Assembly (NCBI GenBank): GCA_902784585.1
Contig: CACZVM010000007.1
Location: 41,803-105,802, forward strand
From: an uncultured Bacteroidales bacterium
GTDB taxonomy: Bacteria > Bacteroidota > Bacteroidia > Bacteroidales > Paludibacteraceae
Direction of reading: 5' to 3'
DNA length: 64,000 nucleotides
The notes under the pieces are model-generated. The model ran no database searches. It saw only the letters and a list, made by a program, of their open reading frames with translations, and was not told where the DNA came from. The stretch's first letter is position 1. Each line of letters opens with the position of its first letter. Shown piece after piece: positions 10,126 through 18,985 of the stretch. Both the position numbers and the translations under genes were made by a program.

Positions 10126-10854
10126 GTGAAAGTGCGAATAATGGCCATAGGCAACGTCACGCCGGACAGTTTTTATGCCGGTTCGCGTCTTGCCGACGAA
10201 ACGCAGATCACGGCCTGGGCGCGACAGGCACTCAGCGACGGAGCCGACCTGCTGGATATAGGCGGTTGCTCTACCCGTCCGAACGCCCCGCTTGCCACGG
10301 CCGAAGAGGAATGGCAACGTGTCGAACCCGCCCTAGATATACTCCGAAGAGAAGTGCCAGAAGCACAACTCTCGCTCGATACGTTCCGGCCCGAGATAGC
10401 CCGTCGTGCCTTGCAGCAGTTCGGCCCCATGACCATCAACGATGTGTCTGGCGGTTGCGAGCAGATGTACGCCCTAATTCGCGAATGGCAAGTGCCCTAT
10501 GTATTCACCTGTTGCCAAACCGGAGTGAACGAGACACTAACGAGACAACTACGAGACATTCACGAGTTGATTCTGGATCCCGGATTCGGATTTCTGGGCG
10601 GCGTAGCACAGGATTACGAGCGGTTGCGCCAATTGGATGAATTCCGTCAATACGGCCGGCCGATACTCGTAGGATTAAGCCGTAAGTCGATGATCTACAG
10701 GCCATTAGGACTCACACCGGAGACCAGCCTGATACCTACGCAAGCACTTCATCTCTACGCCCTGGAGCACGGCGCTACCATCCTACGCGTACACGATGTG
10801 AAAGAAGCGGCACAAACCGTCACGCTCTATGAGCGTCTCACCAATTACCAATAA
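10126..10854 (+). CDS. folP: Dihydropteroate synthase
   Basis: 242 aa with GTG start, somewhat shorter than the usual 260-280 aa. It joins 6-hydroxymethyl-dihydropterin pyrophosphate to p-aminobenzoate in folate synthesis. Motifs in order: IMAIGNVTPDSFYAG (residues 5-19), LLDIGGCSTRPNA (Cys where Glu is usual in GGESTRP), LSLDTFRPEIA, TINDVSGG, LILDPGFGFLG, ILVGLSRKSMI. GTG at 10126 is preferred over ATG at 10141 because it keeps the first core strand, but the promoter ends only four nt before it. The last codons (TNYQ-stop) are written by a CCAATTACCAATAACC-like repeat tract that also fills the gap to cdaA. Confidence 0.92.
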   Translation: MKVRIMAIGNVTPDSFYAGSRLADETQITAWARQALSDGADLLDIGGCSTRPNAPLATAEEEWQRVEPALDILRREVPEAQLSLDTFRPEIARRALQQFGPMTINDVSGGCEQMYALIREWQVPYVFTCCQTGVNETLTRQLRDIHELILDPGFGFLGGVAQDYERLRQLDEFRQYGRPILVGLSRKSMIYRPLGLTPETSLIPTQALHLYALEHGATILRVHDVKEAAQTVTLYERLTNYQ

Positions 10855-10876
10855 CCAATTACCAATAACCATTACC
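10844..10876. repeat. Stuttered repeat tract, core ACCAATTACC / ACCAATAACC
   Basis: Degenerate tandem copies of a 10-11 nt unit fill the folP-cdaA border and supply the folP stop codon. The same core returns at 30213-30317. Confidence 0.8.
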
Positions 10877-11653
10877 ATGCATTTATTGGCCTTTTCGTTC
10901 GGATTCAAGGATGTGATTGACATCTTGCTGGTGGCCGTCATCCTATATGAAGCATATCGCCTACTGCGCAAGACAGGAGCTTCCAACCTCTTCTGGGGCA
11001 TACTGGCGTTTATCATAGTATGGTTTATGGTCAGCTTTGTATTCCAACTCGAGTTGACCGGAGCACTCTTCGACCGCATCATCTCGGTGGGTGCCATCGC
11101 ACTCATCGTAATCTTCCAGGAGGAGATACGTACGTTCTTCTACCGCGTGGGAGCGCGCTTCTCGTCGATGAAACTGCTGCGCCGCCGCGCCGCTCAAGAG
11201 GACGTCGCTACCCAGCAGCAGATCCAGGAAGTGAACCAAGCCTGCCGCCATATGGCCAAGACCAAGACCGGCGCTCTCATCGTACTGGCCGGCGAGATGA
11301 ACCTGAAGGAATATACCGATACGGGCGAACGATTGGACGCACAGGTGTCGGCCCGACTGATAGAAAATATTTTCTTCAAGAACACCCCGCTACACGATGG
11401 CGCACTCATCCTGCGTAACGGACGTATGCTGGCCGCCGCATGTATCCTGCCGGTCAGTCACAATCTGGAGATACCCCAACACTACGGCCTGCGTCACCGC
11501 GCCGCGCTGGGACTGACAGAAAAAACGGACGCGACCTGCATAGTCGTGTCCGAAGAAACCGGGCAAATATCCGTTGCCCAAGAGGGTACTATTCGCGAGG
11601 TGACCGAAGATGACTTATTCCTCGTACTTCATGCGCGATCGGCTGCCGCCTGA
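10877..11653 (+). CDS. cdaA: Diadenylate cyclase
   Basis: 258 aa from ATG 10877 (MHLLAFSFGFKDVIDILLVA). An in-frame start further upstream would translate the repeat tract and is unlikely. CdaA makes cyclic di-AMP at the inner membrane, a messenger for osmolyte and cell-wall control. Seen: three N-terminal membrane helices (about residues 10-85), then the DisA_N cyclase domain with TKTGALIVL, NTPLHDGALILRNG (DGA motif) and YGLRHRAALGLTE (RHR motif). It follows folP by 22 nt, a common pairing in Bacteroidota. Its 3' end overlaps the convergent beta-barrel gene by 39 nt. Confidence 0.95.
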   Translation: MHLLAFSFGFKDVIDILLVAVILYEAYRLLRKTGASNLFWGILAFIIVWFMVSFVFQLELTGALFDRIISVGAIALIVIFQEEIRTFFYRVGARFSSMKLLRRRAAQEDVATQQQIQEVNQACRHMAKTKTGALIVLAGEMNLKEYTDTGERLDAQVSARLIENIFFKNTPLHDGALILRNGRMLAAACILPVSHNLEIPQHYGLRHRAALGLTEKTDATCIVVSEETGQISVAQEGTIREVTEDDLFLVLHARSAAA

Positions 11654-12619
11654 GCCTACCGTGCGGCGGTAGTTCTCGTTGCAGAGAACACAACCGCGGG
11701 CATCCGGCATACGGAAGAGCACCGTGAATTTCAATCCTATCGTCATACTGCGTACCGCCGAGGCGAAGCCTGCGGTGGACATGATGTCGTTCATGTGCAG
11801 TCCGTCTATCATCGTGTGGGCTCCATACGCCTCCTGGGCATCGTACCTATCCGGCATCGTCAGCGCCATATTCGTTCCGGCCTTGTGGATGTCGGTCAGT
11901 CCGAAATCAAAGAATCCCGCCAGGCGGTATTCTATCTTACGGTCGGGCACATCAAAACCGTGCGCATCGTTGATCACACCGATACGGCCACCCACCTCCA
12001 GCGACACATCCAAGTCGATATTCAGATTCGTGCTGTTGCGCGAACTGACACGCTCGTCTTCAAACCACTGATAGAGAGGCATGCCCGTATAGAGCGGACT
12101 ATCCTCATACTTGGCGGCTGTCATCACCGATGCCTTCGACGCGGCCTGCGTCCAGGCATTGATGCCGATCTTCATACCCGCCAACATATAGAAACGGCGG
12201 TGCTGCACACCTACCATCAGCGGGACTTGTACCGCCAGGTTGCTATAGTTGTCCTTACGACCCGAAAGCTCATAGATGAAATCAAAGGATTCGCCCTGCA
12301 GGTCATACTGCTTGCCGGGTATCTGGAAACGCTCCTTCTGGCCCACCGAGAAACTGGTCATTCCGCCCCAAGCTCCTATGCCTACATCCAACAGGAAAGC
12401 AGTAGGACTGTATTTGGGCGCTATCTGCAACTCCACGACGCCTCCCAGGCCGCCGGCTACACCGAAGCTCGGACTATAGTCGCTACCACTGGGCAGCAAC
12501 GACCATTCGCCTATCTGACCGTACGCGCCTACATAAGTGGAGACACGCGCTTGCAGCGGCGCTACGCAGAGCAAGGCGACCAATAAAAAGCAGGTATTTT
12601 TACGTATTTTCTTGCACAT
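11615..12619 (-). CDS. Outer-membrane beta-barrel protein, unknown role
   Basis: 334 aa. Signal peptide of about 24 residues ending APLQA, then repeated amphipathic strands rich in Gly and aromatics (VSTYVGAYGQIGEWS, FGVAGGLGGVVELQIAP, FLLDVGIGAWGGM, LAVQVPLMVGVQHRRFYML, LDVSLEVGGRIGV, YRLAGFFDFGLTDI, MTIGLKFTVLFRM), as in outer-membrane barrels of the PorT/OmpA-like kind. A Cys-rich CVLCNENYR segment and a basic, Gly/Ser-rich tail follow the last strand. The 3' end overlaps cdaA by 39 nt on the opposite strand. I do not recognise a named family. Confidence 0.75.
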   Translation of the reverse strand: MCKKIRKNTCFLLVALLCVAPLQARVSTYVGAYGQIGEWSLLPSGSDYSPSFGVAGGLGGVVELQIAPKYSPTAFLLDVGIGAWGGMTSFSVGQKERFQIPGKQYDLQGESFDFIYELSGRKDNYSNLAVQVPLMVGVQHRRFYMLAGMKIGINAWTQAASKASVMTAAKYEDSPLYTGMPLYQWFEDERVSSRNSTNLNIDLDVSLEVGGRIGVINDAHGFDVPDRKIEYRLAGFFDFGLTDIHKAGTNMALTMPDRYDAQEAYGAHTMIDGLHMNDIMSTAGFASAVRSMTIGLKFTVLFRMPDARGCVLCNENYRRTVGSGGSRSRMKYEE

Positions 12620-12643
12620 TCGAATTTTTTGTTGTAATTTTGC
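12611..12643 (+). promoter_or_regulatory. metG promoter
   Basis: CTTGCACATTCG at the -33 side and TGTAATTTTGC at the -7 side, 33 nt overall. It lies back to back with the beta-barrel promoter. Confidence 0.75.
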
Positions 12644-12658
12644 ACCCGATTTTGCGAC

Positions 12659-12691
12659 GCAAAAGTACTGCTTTTTGCTGACATACGCAAA
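12659..12691 (-). promoter_or_regulatory. Beta-barrel gene promoter
   Basis: Minus strand TTTGCGTATGTCAGC then GCAGTACTTTTGC, 33 nt overall; 15 nt separate it from the metG promoter. Confidence 0.75.
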
Positions 12692-12726
12692 TTTTTTTTA
12701 TTTTTTGACGAAAAAATACATAAAAT

Positions 12727-14802
12727 ATGGCATTTAATCGCACTTTAATTACCGCTGCACTGCCGTATGCCAACGGCCCTGTGCACATCGGTCACCTTGC
12801 CGGCGTGTATGTTCCGGCCGACATCTACGCCCGCTATCTGCGTCTGAAAGGACAGGAAGTGATGTACGTCTGCGGTAGCGACGAACACGGTGTACCTGTC
12901 ACTATCCGCGCCCGCAAGGAAGGGATCTCCACCCAGCAGGTCGTAGATCGCTACCACGAACTGATCAAGCGCTCGTTCGCCGAGTTCGGCATATCGTTCG
13001 ACATCTATTCGCGTACCACCTCGGCTATCCACCATCAGTTTGCGGCTGACTATTTCCGCGCAATGTATGATGCCCATCAGTTCACCGAAGAGACTACCGA
13101 ACAGTTCTACGACCCCGAGACAGGCCATTTCCTCACCGATCGTAACATCCGCGGTGAGTGTCCGCGTTGCCATTCGCTGGGCGCCTACGGCGACCAATGC
13201 GAGAAATGCGGCGCAACCCTCTCGCCGGATGAACTGATCAACCCCTACAACGCCGAGACGGGTAATGCATTGGCCAAGAAGGCCACCAAGCACTGGTACC
13301 TGCCACTGGATCAATACCAGAGCTGGCTGGAGGACTGGATACTGAACAACCACAAGGAGTGGCGTCCGAACGTGTACGGACAATGCAAGTCGTGGCTGGA
13401 CGGCGGACTCAAGCCCCGCGCCGTGACGCGTGACCTCGACTGGGGAATCCCCGTACCCGTAGAGGGCGCAGAAGGCAAGGTGCTCTACGTATGGTTTGAT
13501 GCACCGATCGGCTATATCAGCAATACGCAGGAGCTCTGCCAGGCGCAACCGGAGAAATACGGCGATTGGACCAAATGGTGGCGTCAGGACGACACCCGCA
13601 TGATCCACTTCATCGGCAAGGACAACATCGTCTTCCATTGTATCGTCTTCCCCGCAATGCTCAAGGCCCAAGGCTACAACCTGCCGGACAACGTACCGAG
13701 CAATGAGTTCCTCAATCTGGAGGGCGACAAGATATCCACCAGCCGCAACTGGGCCGTGTGGCTCAACGAGTATCTGGACGATTTTCCCGGCAAGCAGGAT
13801 GTGCTTCGCTATGTGCTCACCGCCAATGCGCCGGAAACCAAGGACAACGACTTCACATGGGCGGACTTCCAGGCTCGTAACAACAACGAACTGGTGGCTA
13901 TCTACGGCAACTTCGTCAACCGAGCACTCGTGCTCACCAACAAATATTTCGACGGACACGTACCCGCATGCGGTGAACTCACCGACTACGACCGTCAGAC
14001 CATCGAAGAATTTAAGAATGTCAAGGCAACGCTGGAGGAACTGCTCAACAACTTCCGCTTCCGCGACGCGCAGAAAGAGGCGATGAACCTTGCCCGTATC
14101 GGCAACAAATACCTAGCCGACACCGAGCCATGGAAACTCGCCAAGACGGATATGCCTCGTACGGCTACCGCACTCCATCTGGCGCTGCAGATTGCCGCCA
14201 ACCTGGCTATCGCCTTCGAACCCTTCCTGCCCTTCTCGTCCGAGAAGCTGAAAGGCATGTTGCAGCTCGACGCCTCCATCGGTTGGGACGACCTGGGCCG
14301 CATCGACCTGCTGCCGGAAGGTCAGACGCTGGGCGAAGTGAGTCTGCTCTTTGAGAAGATAGAAGACAGCACCATCCAGGCGCAACTCGATCGTCTGGCA
14401 CGTATCAAAGCCGAGAACGAGGAGGCTGCCAAACAGGAGGCACTCAAGAACTGGCGTCCCGAACCCGTGAAAGCACCTACCACCATCGATGAGTTCGACA
14501 AGGCGGACATCCGCGTGGCAACAGTGCTGGAATGCACGAACGTGAAGAAATCCGACCGTCTGTTGCAGTTCCGTCTGGATGACGGTATGGGCGGACGCAC
14601 GATCCTGAGCGGCATCGCACAGAGTTATCCCGACCCGCAAGTACTGGTGGGCAAGCAGGTGCTCTTCATCGCCAATTTCCCGCCGCGCAAGATGATGGGT
14701 ATCGAGAGCCAGGGTATGATCCTCTCGGCCGTAGATGCAGACGGACGACTGGTGGTCACCACCGTCACGGCACCCGTCAAGAACGGCAGTCAGGTAGGCT
14801 GA
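12727..14802 (+). CDS. metG: Methionyl-tRNA synthetase
   Basis: 691 aa, the long form. It charges tRNA-Met in the cytoplasm. Seen: [20 protein letters not shown] (HIGH motif), a four-Cys zinc knuckle ([18 protein letters not shown], about residues 142-159), [18 protein letters not shown], the KMSKS-equivalent [13 protein letters not shown], an anticodon-binding helical domain, and a C-terminal EMAP-type tRNA-binding domain ([23 protein letters not shown] onward) that also dimerises the enzyme. The start ATG lies about 80 nt after the promoter. Confidence 0.98.
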   Translation: MAFNRTLITAALPYANGPVHIGHLAGVYVPADIYARYLRLKGQEVMYVCGSDEHGVPVTIRARKEGISTQQVVDRYHELIKRSFAEFGISFDIYSRTTSAIHHQFAADYFRAMYDAHQFTEETTEQFYDPETGHFLTDRNIRGECPRCHSLGAYGDQCEKCGATLSPDELINPYNAETGNALAKKATKHWYLPLDQYQSWLEDWILNNHKEWRPNVYGQCKSWLDGGLKPRAVTRDLDWGIPVPVEGAEGKVLYVWFDAPIGYISNTQELCQAQPEKYGDWTKWWRQDDTRMIHFIGKDNIVFHCIVFPAMLKAQGYNLPDNVPSNEFLNLEGDKISTSRNWAVWLNEYLDDFPGKQDVLRYVLTANAPETKDNDFTWADFQARNNNELVAIYGNFVNRALVLTNKYFDGHVPACGELTDYDRQTIEEFKNVKATLEELLNNFRFRDAQKEAMNLARIGNKYLADTEPWKLAKTDMPRTATALHLALQIAANLAIAFEPFLPFSSEKLKGMLQLDASIGWDDLGRIDLLPEGQTLGEVSLLFEKIEDSTIQAQLDRLARIKAENEEAAKQEALKNWRPEPVKAPTTIDEFDKADIRVATVLECTNVKKSDRLLQFRLDDGMGGRTILSGIAQSYPDPQVLVGKQVLFIANFPPRKMMGIESQGMILSAVDADGRLVVTTVTAPVKNGSQVG

Positions 14803-14803
14803 C

Positions 14804-14840
14804 AAAAAAGGCCGTCCCGCACAAGCGAGACGGCTTTTTT
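14804..14840. terminator. Bidirectional terminator, metG / phosphoglucomutase
   Basis: AAAAAAG, stem GCCGTCCCGC-acaa-GCGAGACGGC (one mismatch), then TTTTTT. The flanking A and T runs serve both convergent genes. Confidence 0.88.
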
Positions 14841-14858
14841 GTATTCAGCGTTCAGTTA

Positions 14859-16640
14859 TCAGATACCCAGGCTTGCCTTGATAGCCGGTACGCGGGCATC
14901 CGCCTCAGCGGTACAACGCTCGTAGTCAGCACCCGTGAACGGCTTGCCGCTCTTCACCGGAATCTCGAAGTAGAACTTGATCTTCGGCTCGGTACCGGAA
15001 GGACGAACGGATACTTTCAGACCACCTTCGGTGAAGTACTGGAGTACATTGCTCGTAGCATTCAACGGCATCTCGATATCAGATTCAACCCACTTGCCGT
15101 CCTTCAATTCCTGTTGCTTGAGGAGCTTGAAGTCTTTGATCTTAACGACCTTCTCGCCGGCGATCTCCTTCGGCGCGTTAGCGCGGTAGTCAACCATCAT
15201 CTTCTGGATCTCCTCTGCACCGCTCTTACCCGGACGAACAACGTTGATCGTGGTCTCCTTCTGGAAGCCGTAGTCCTCGTAGATCTTAAGCAGGTAGTCA
15301 TACAGCGTCATACCGTTGTCTTTTGCGTACGCAGCGATCTCGCAGATCAAGCAGATAGCGGAAGGCGAGCATTTATCGCGAACAGCGTCGTACGGCAGGA
15401 AGCCGAAGCTCTCCTCACCGCCGCCGATATATTTGCGTTTGCCTTCCCACATACGGATACGGTTAGCAATCCACTTGAAGCCCGTATATTCATCGGTCAG
15501 CGTTACACCTTGTGCGTCAGCGATCTTGCGGATGAGCTCGGAGGTAACGATGGTCTTGACGATGTACATGTCGGGACGCATCTTACCCAGACGTTTCATG
15601 TTGTTGATGATGTAATAGTGGTACATGATGTTGGTCTGGTTACCGTTGATAATCACCCACTCGCCCTTGTCGTTGCGGCAGACGATAGCGATACGGTCAG
15701 CGTCCGGGTCAGAAGCAATCACGAGGTCGGCCCCAAGCTTGGTGCCTAACTTCATACCGAGGGTCATAGCCTCAGCGTTCTCCGGGTTCGGGGAAACAAC
15801 GGTCGGGAAGTTACCGTCGATCACCATCTGCTCGGGAACGACGTGGATGTTCTGGAAGCCCCAAGAACGCAAGCACATCGGCACGATCTGACGACCTGCT
15901 CCGTGCATCGGAGTGTAAACGATGTTGAGGTCTTTCTGACGAAGAATAGAGTCTTGGTCGATCATGACTTCCTTCACAGCCATCATGTAGTCGTAGTCCA
16001 TCTCGCCGCCGATGATCTCGATCAGGTCATTGTTGGCTTCCCATTTCACGTCAGCGAGGGTCACTTTGTTCACCTCTTCGATGATACCCTGGTCGTGCGG
16101 TTGGAGCACTTGCGAACCATCCTCCCAGTATGCCTTGTAGCCGTTGTACTCTTTCGGGTTGTGGCTGGCAGTTACGTTCACACCGCCTTGGCACTTGAGG
16201 TGACGGATAGCGAAGGAAACCTCCGGTGTCGGGCGCAGGCTCTCAAACAGATACACCTGGATACCGTTGGCCGAGAAGATGTTGGCTACGGTCTCAGCGA
16301 ACAGACGACCGTTGTTACGGCAGTCATGACCTACCACAACAGCCACGCGGCCGTTCTGTACGTTCTTGAATCCACCCTCTTTCTGTACCTTCAGGAGATA
16401 GTTGGCATAACCCTGCGTAGCCATGGCTACGATGTATTTGTTCATGCGGTTCGTACCCGGGCCCATGATACCGCGCAGACCGCCGGTACCGAATTCGAGG
16501 GTACGATAGAAAGCATCGATGAGGTCAGTCTTGTCCTCGGCCTCCATCATCGCTTTCACTTGTGCGCGGGTCTCCGCGTCAAACGGTTCGCGGGTCCATA
16601 CCTCCGCGATCTCCATTACTTTTTTCAATTCTTCATTCAT
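14859..16640 (-). CDS. Phosphoglucomutase / phosphomannomutase (alpha-D-phosphohexomutase)
   Basis: 593 aa, the PgcA-like long form. It interconverts hexose 1- and 6-phosphates for glycan and envelope precursors. Seen: TLEFGTGGLRGIMGPGTNRM, the phosphoserine loop VNVTASHNPKEYNGYK, the metal loop SDPDADRIAIV, the sugar-binding loop GGGEESFGFL, and the phosphate-binding loop VSVRPSGTEPKIKFYF. It is the last gene of the hflX-hpt operon, 50 nt behind hpt, with an AATTCTTAATTC repeat tract in the gap. Glucose versus mannose preference cannot be told from sequence. Confidence 0.93.
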   Translation of the reverse strand: MNEELKKVMEIAEVWTREPFDAETRAQVKAMMEAEDKTDLIDAFYRTLEFGTGGLRGIMGPGTNRMNKYIVAMATQGYANYLLKVQKEGGFKNVQNGRVAVVVGHDCRNNGRLFAETVANIFSANGIQVYLFESLRPTPEVSFAIRHLKCQGGVNVTASHNPKEYNGYKAYWEDGSQVLQPHDQGIIEEVNKVTLADVKWEANNDLIEIIGGEMDYDYMMAVKEVMIDQDSILRQKDLNIVYTPMHGAGRQIVPMCLRSWGFQNIHVVPEQMVIDGNFPTVVSPNPENAEAMTLGMKLGTKLGADLVIASDPDADRIAIVCRNDKGEWVIINGNQTNIMYHYYIINNMKRLGKMRPDMYIVKTIVTSELIRKIADAQGVTLTDEYTGFKWIANRIRMWEGKRKYIGGGEESFGFLPYDAVRDKCSPSAICLICEIAAYAKDNGMTLYDYLLKIYEDYGFQKETTINVVRPGKSGAEEIQKMMVDYRANAPKEIAGEKVVKIKDFKLLKQQELKDGKWVESDIEMPLNATSNVLQYFTEGGLKVSVRPSGTEPKIKFYFEIPVKSGKPFTGADYERCTAEADARVPAIKASLGI

Positions 16641-16675
16641 AATGGTAAAAGTTTTTTTAAAGGTTAATATTGCTT

Positions 16676-16705
16676 GTTAATTTTGAATTCTTAATTCTTA
16701 ATCTT
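16676..16705. repeat. Stuttered repeat tract, core AATTCTTAATTC
   Basis: Degenerate tandem copies of TTAATTCTTAAT-like units in the hpt/phosphoglucomutase gap. They supply the last codons and stop of hpt (KIKN-stop). Confidence 0.65.
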
Positions 16706-17233
16706 ATATATTGCGTCCAGGTTACGTGCAAAGCCATCCAGATCCAGCCCGTAACCGATAACGAACTCATTGGCTATCTGACGGCCCACATAGTCGGGTC
16801 TCGCATCGTTGTACTCCAGTTTGTCAGGTTTGAAGAGCATTGTGGCTACACGCACCGTGGCCGCGCCTTCGGCCCGCATATGAGCCTTCAGCTGATGAAT
16901 CGTCATACCCGTGTCGACGATGTCCTCTACGATGATCACGTCGCGTCCCTTCACGCTCTGCTGCAGCGGAACGATGAACTGCAACTCTCCCGTTGAGGCC
17001 ATGCCCCAATATGAACTGACGCGGAGGAAGGTTACCTCGCAACGCAGGTCATGCAGCCGGCGCAGCAGGTCGGCTGCAAAGACGAACGCACCGTTCAGCA
17101 CCACCACAAACAGGGGCACACGGCCCTCGTAGTCGGCTCTGATATGATCTGCCTCCTGTTGTATGTCACTCGCTATCTGTTCGGGGGTCAGCCATTCCTC
17201 AAACACATGGCCTTGTTCTTCAATTGTCCTCAT
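16691..17233 (-). CDS. hpt: Hypoxanthine phosphoribosyltransferase
   Basis: 180 aa, family-typical. It salvages hypoxanthine/guanine with PRPP to IMP/GMP in the cytoplasm. Seen: LFVVVLNGAFVFAADLLRR (PPi loop region), VTFLRVSSYWG, the PRPP-binding motif VIIVEDIVDTGMTIHQL, and FVIGYGLDLDGFARNLDAIY near the end. Its start overlaps the hflX stop by 14 nt, so translation is probably coupled. The stop codon falls in a repeat tract. Confidence 0.95.
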   Translation of the reverse strand: MRTIEEQGHVFEEWLTPEQIASDIQQEADHIRADYEGRVPLFVVVLNGAFVFAADLLRRLHDLRCEVTFLRVSSYWGMASTGELQFIVPLQQSVKGRDVIIVEDIVDTGMTIHQLKAHMRAEGAATVRVATMLFKPDKLEYNDARPDYVGRQIANEFVIGYGLDLDGFARNLDAIYKIKN

Positions 17234-18464
17234 AGTTCTGAAACAGAAAATCGTTATACGGATAACGCTTCACGTGGATTGCCTTGATACGCTCATAGAG
17301 CAACGCACGCAACGCGTCTATATTATCTTTGTTCTTCGCCGAGATGAAGATGCTGTCTTCGCCCAAACGGGCTATCCAGGTCTTCCGCAAATCCTCCAGC
17401 GACAAGTTCTCTCTTTGGATCGGCGTCAAGTCATCCTCCTCTTTGGGCACATAATGGAACGCGTCTATCTTATTAAAGACCACCACCGTCGGTTTGTCTT
17501 CTTTGCAGATATCGGCTATCGTCTGCTGTACCACTTCATACTGCTCCTCGAAGTTCGGATGGCTGATGTCCACCACGTGTACCAGCAAGTCGGCCTCGCG
17601 CACCTCGTCCAGCGTCGATTTGAACGACTCCACCAGATGGTGAGGCAACTTACGGATAAATCCAACCGTGTCGCTCAGCAGGAACGGCAAGTTCTCTATC
17701 GTCACCTTCCGAACTGTGGTGTCGAGTGTCGCAAAGAGCTTGTTCTCCGCGAACACATCGGACTTACTCAGCAGGTTCATTAGCGTGCTCTTACCCACGT
17801 TGGTATAGCCCACTAGCGCCACGCGCACCATCTTTCCGCGGTGCTGACGTTGCGTCGCCATCTGCTTGTCGATCGTCTTGAGTTGCTCGCGCAGCAGGGC
17901 AATACGCTGACCTATCACCCGCTTGTCCGCCTCTATCTGGGTCTCACCCATACCGCGATTGGTGCCTCCGCCGCCGCGCTGGCGGTCCAGGTGACTCCAC
18001 ATGCGCGTCAGACGCGGCAACATATACTGCAGATGCGCCATCTCCACTTGCGTCTTTGCGTAACTCGTCTGCGCGCGTTGAAGGAAAATCTCTAAGATGA
18101 GTATCGTGCGGTCGATCACCCGCACATTCGCCGGATGCTTCTCGCGCCGGTTGATGGCTTTTTCGAGGTTTCGTATCTGCCGCGGGCTCAACTCGTCATC
18201 AAAGATGACCACATCAATCGGCTCCTCACCGGCTTCCCTCTCTATGACAAACTGCCGTACTTCCTCCAGTTTTCCTTCTCCTACATAAGTAGTAGAGTTC
18301 GGTTGATCTAATCGCTGCGTAAAACGTTTCACGGGAACGATACCGTGCGTGTCGGCCAGAAAAGCCAACTCGTCCAGGTATTCCTTGGTGCGTTCTTCCG
18401 GCTGATTAGGTGTGATGAGTCCCACCAACACTGCGTGTTCTATGTAGGGTTTGATTTCTATCAT
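17220..18464 (-). CDS. hflX: GTPase HflX
   Basis: 414 aa from ATG 18464 (MIEIKPYIEHAVLVGL). The frame is open further upstream, but that part lies in the promoter. HflX is a ribosome-associated GTPase that splits stalled ribosomes under stress. Seen: HflX N-terminal domain (YVGEGKLEEV, FDDELSPRQIRNLEKA, VIDRTILILEIFLQRAQT), the Gly-rich linker RGGGGTNRGMGETQIE, P-loop GYTNVGKSTLMN, DTVGFIRKLPHHLVESF (G3) and NKID (G4). First gene of the hflX-hpt-phosphoglucomutase operon, with a leader of only about seven nt. Confidence 0.96.
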   Translation of the reverse strand: MIEIKPYIEHAVLVGLITPNQPEERTKEYLDELAFLADTHGIVPVKRFTQRLDQPNSTTYVGEGKLEEVRQFVIEREAGEEPIDVVIFDDELSPRQIRNLEKAINRREKHPANVRVIDRTILILEIFLQRAQTSYAKTQVEMAHLQYMLPRLTRMWSHLDRQRGGGGTNRGMGETQIEADKRVIGQRIALLREQLKTIDKQMATQRQHRGKMVRVALVGYTNVGKSTLMNLLSKSDVFAENKLFATLDTTVRKVTIENLPFLLSDTVGFIRKLPHHLVESFKSTLDEVREADLLVHVVDISHPNFEEQYEVVQQTIADICKEDKPTVVVFNKIDAFHYVPKEEDDLTPIQRENLSLEDLRKTWIARLGEDSIFISAKNKDNIDALRALLYERIKAIHVKRYPYNDFLFQNYEDN

Positions 18465-18477
18465 CAACTTTTGCGCC

Positions 18478-18510
18478 GCAAAAGTAGTAAAAAAAAATGA
18501 CGTGTGCAAA
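18478..18510 (-). promoter_or_regulatory. hflX promoter, inside a terminator
   Basis: Minus strand TTTGCACACG then ACTACTTTTGC, 33 nt overall. Its -33 TTTGC is the loop of the 18489-18529 terminator of the upstream gene. Confidence 0.75.
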
Positions 18511-18529
18511 TTTCACGTCATTTTTTTTT
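18489..18529 (-). terminator. Terminator of the small tripartite gene
   Basis: Sixteen-bp perfect inverted repeat: nine A plus TGACGTG pairs with CACGTCA plus nine T, nine-nt loop. It begins three nt after the stop codon at 18533. The A/T runs make it bidirectional in form. Confidence 0.9.
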
Positions 18530-18532
18530 GCA

Positions 18533-18985
18533 TTAACCCGCTATTCTGCGCTTATAGCCGATAAAAAGCAATGCGAAGAGCAGCAGTATCAGAGGTTCAC
18601 CCACCGGTGCCGGATCAGGTATGACACCGGTCGGATTATCGTCCGGATCATCCCACGAGTCTCCGTCGTTCGAAGAACCCGGCTCCCAAGAGTCAGTCCG
18701 TCTTGGTTTTGAACCGCCGGGAGCAGCGCAGTACGGCGTATTATAGGTAGTCGCATCGAACATCGAATGACCCACCATCGAATAGCCTACTAAGGAATGG
18801 CAGGTAGAGGTGGATTGGAACTGATAGATGGGCGCGACCACCTTGTGATAGAACGGTTGGTACCTCGAATTCGTGCTCGTTCGGACAGGCGTAGCACAGA
18901 CAGAGGACCCCAAACCTCCGCAAAGCAGCATCAACAGGGCACAAAGCCAAATATGTTTATTCATTCGTCTCTCCATAACCATCAT
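18533..18985 (-). CDS. Small secreted protein with PxxPxG-TM-Arg C-terminus
   Basis: 150 aa from ATG 18985; ATGs at 18976 and 18964 are alternatives. Layout: signal peptide (LCALLMLLCGGLGSSVCA), a Ser/Thr/Tyr-rich stretch, an acidic Asp/Pro/Gly-rich stretch (DGDSWDDPDDNPTG), then PDPAPVGEP, one hydrophobic helix LILLLFALLFIG, and YKRRIAG at the end. Motif, helix and basic end is the layout of sortase/exosortase-type sorting signals; no such enzyme is visible here. ATG 18985 overlaps the TGA of the giant upstream gene (ATGA), which points to translational coupling. A second protein with the same layout is at 40567-40935, also right after a giant gene. Function unknown. Confidence 0.75.
   Translation of the reverse strand: MMVMERRMNKHIWLCALLMLLCGGLGSSVCATPVRTSTNSRYQPFYHKVVAPIYQFQSTSTCHSLVGYSMVGHSMFDATTYNTPYCAAPGGSKPRRTDSWEPGSSNDGDSWDDPDDNPTGVIPDPAPVGEPLILLLFALLFIGYKRRIAG

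Noticed and set aside
10829-11653. Longer cdaA reading frame
   Set aside because: The extension overlaps folP and translates the repeat tract; the normal N-terminus starts at 10877.
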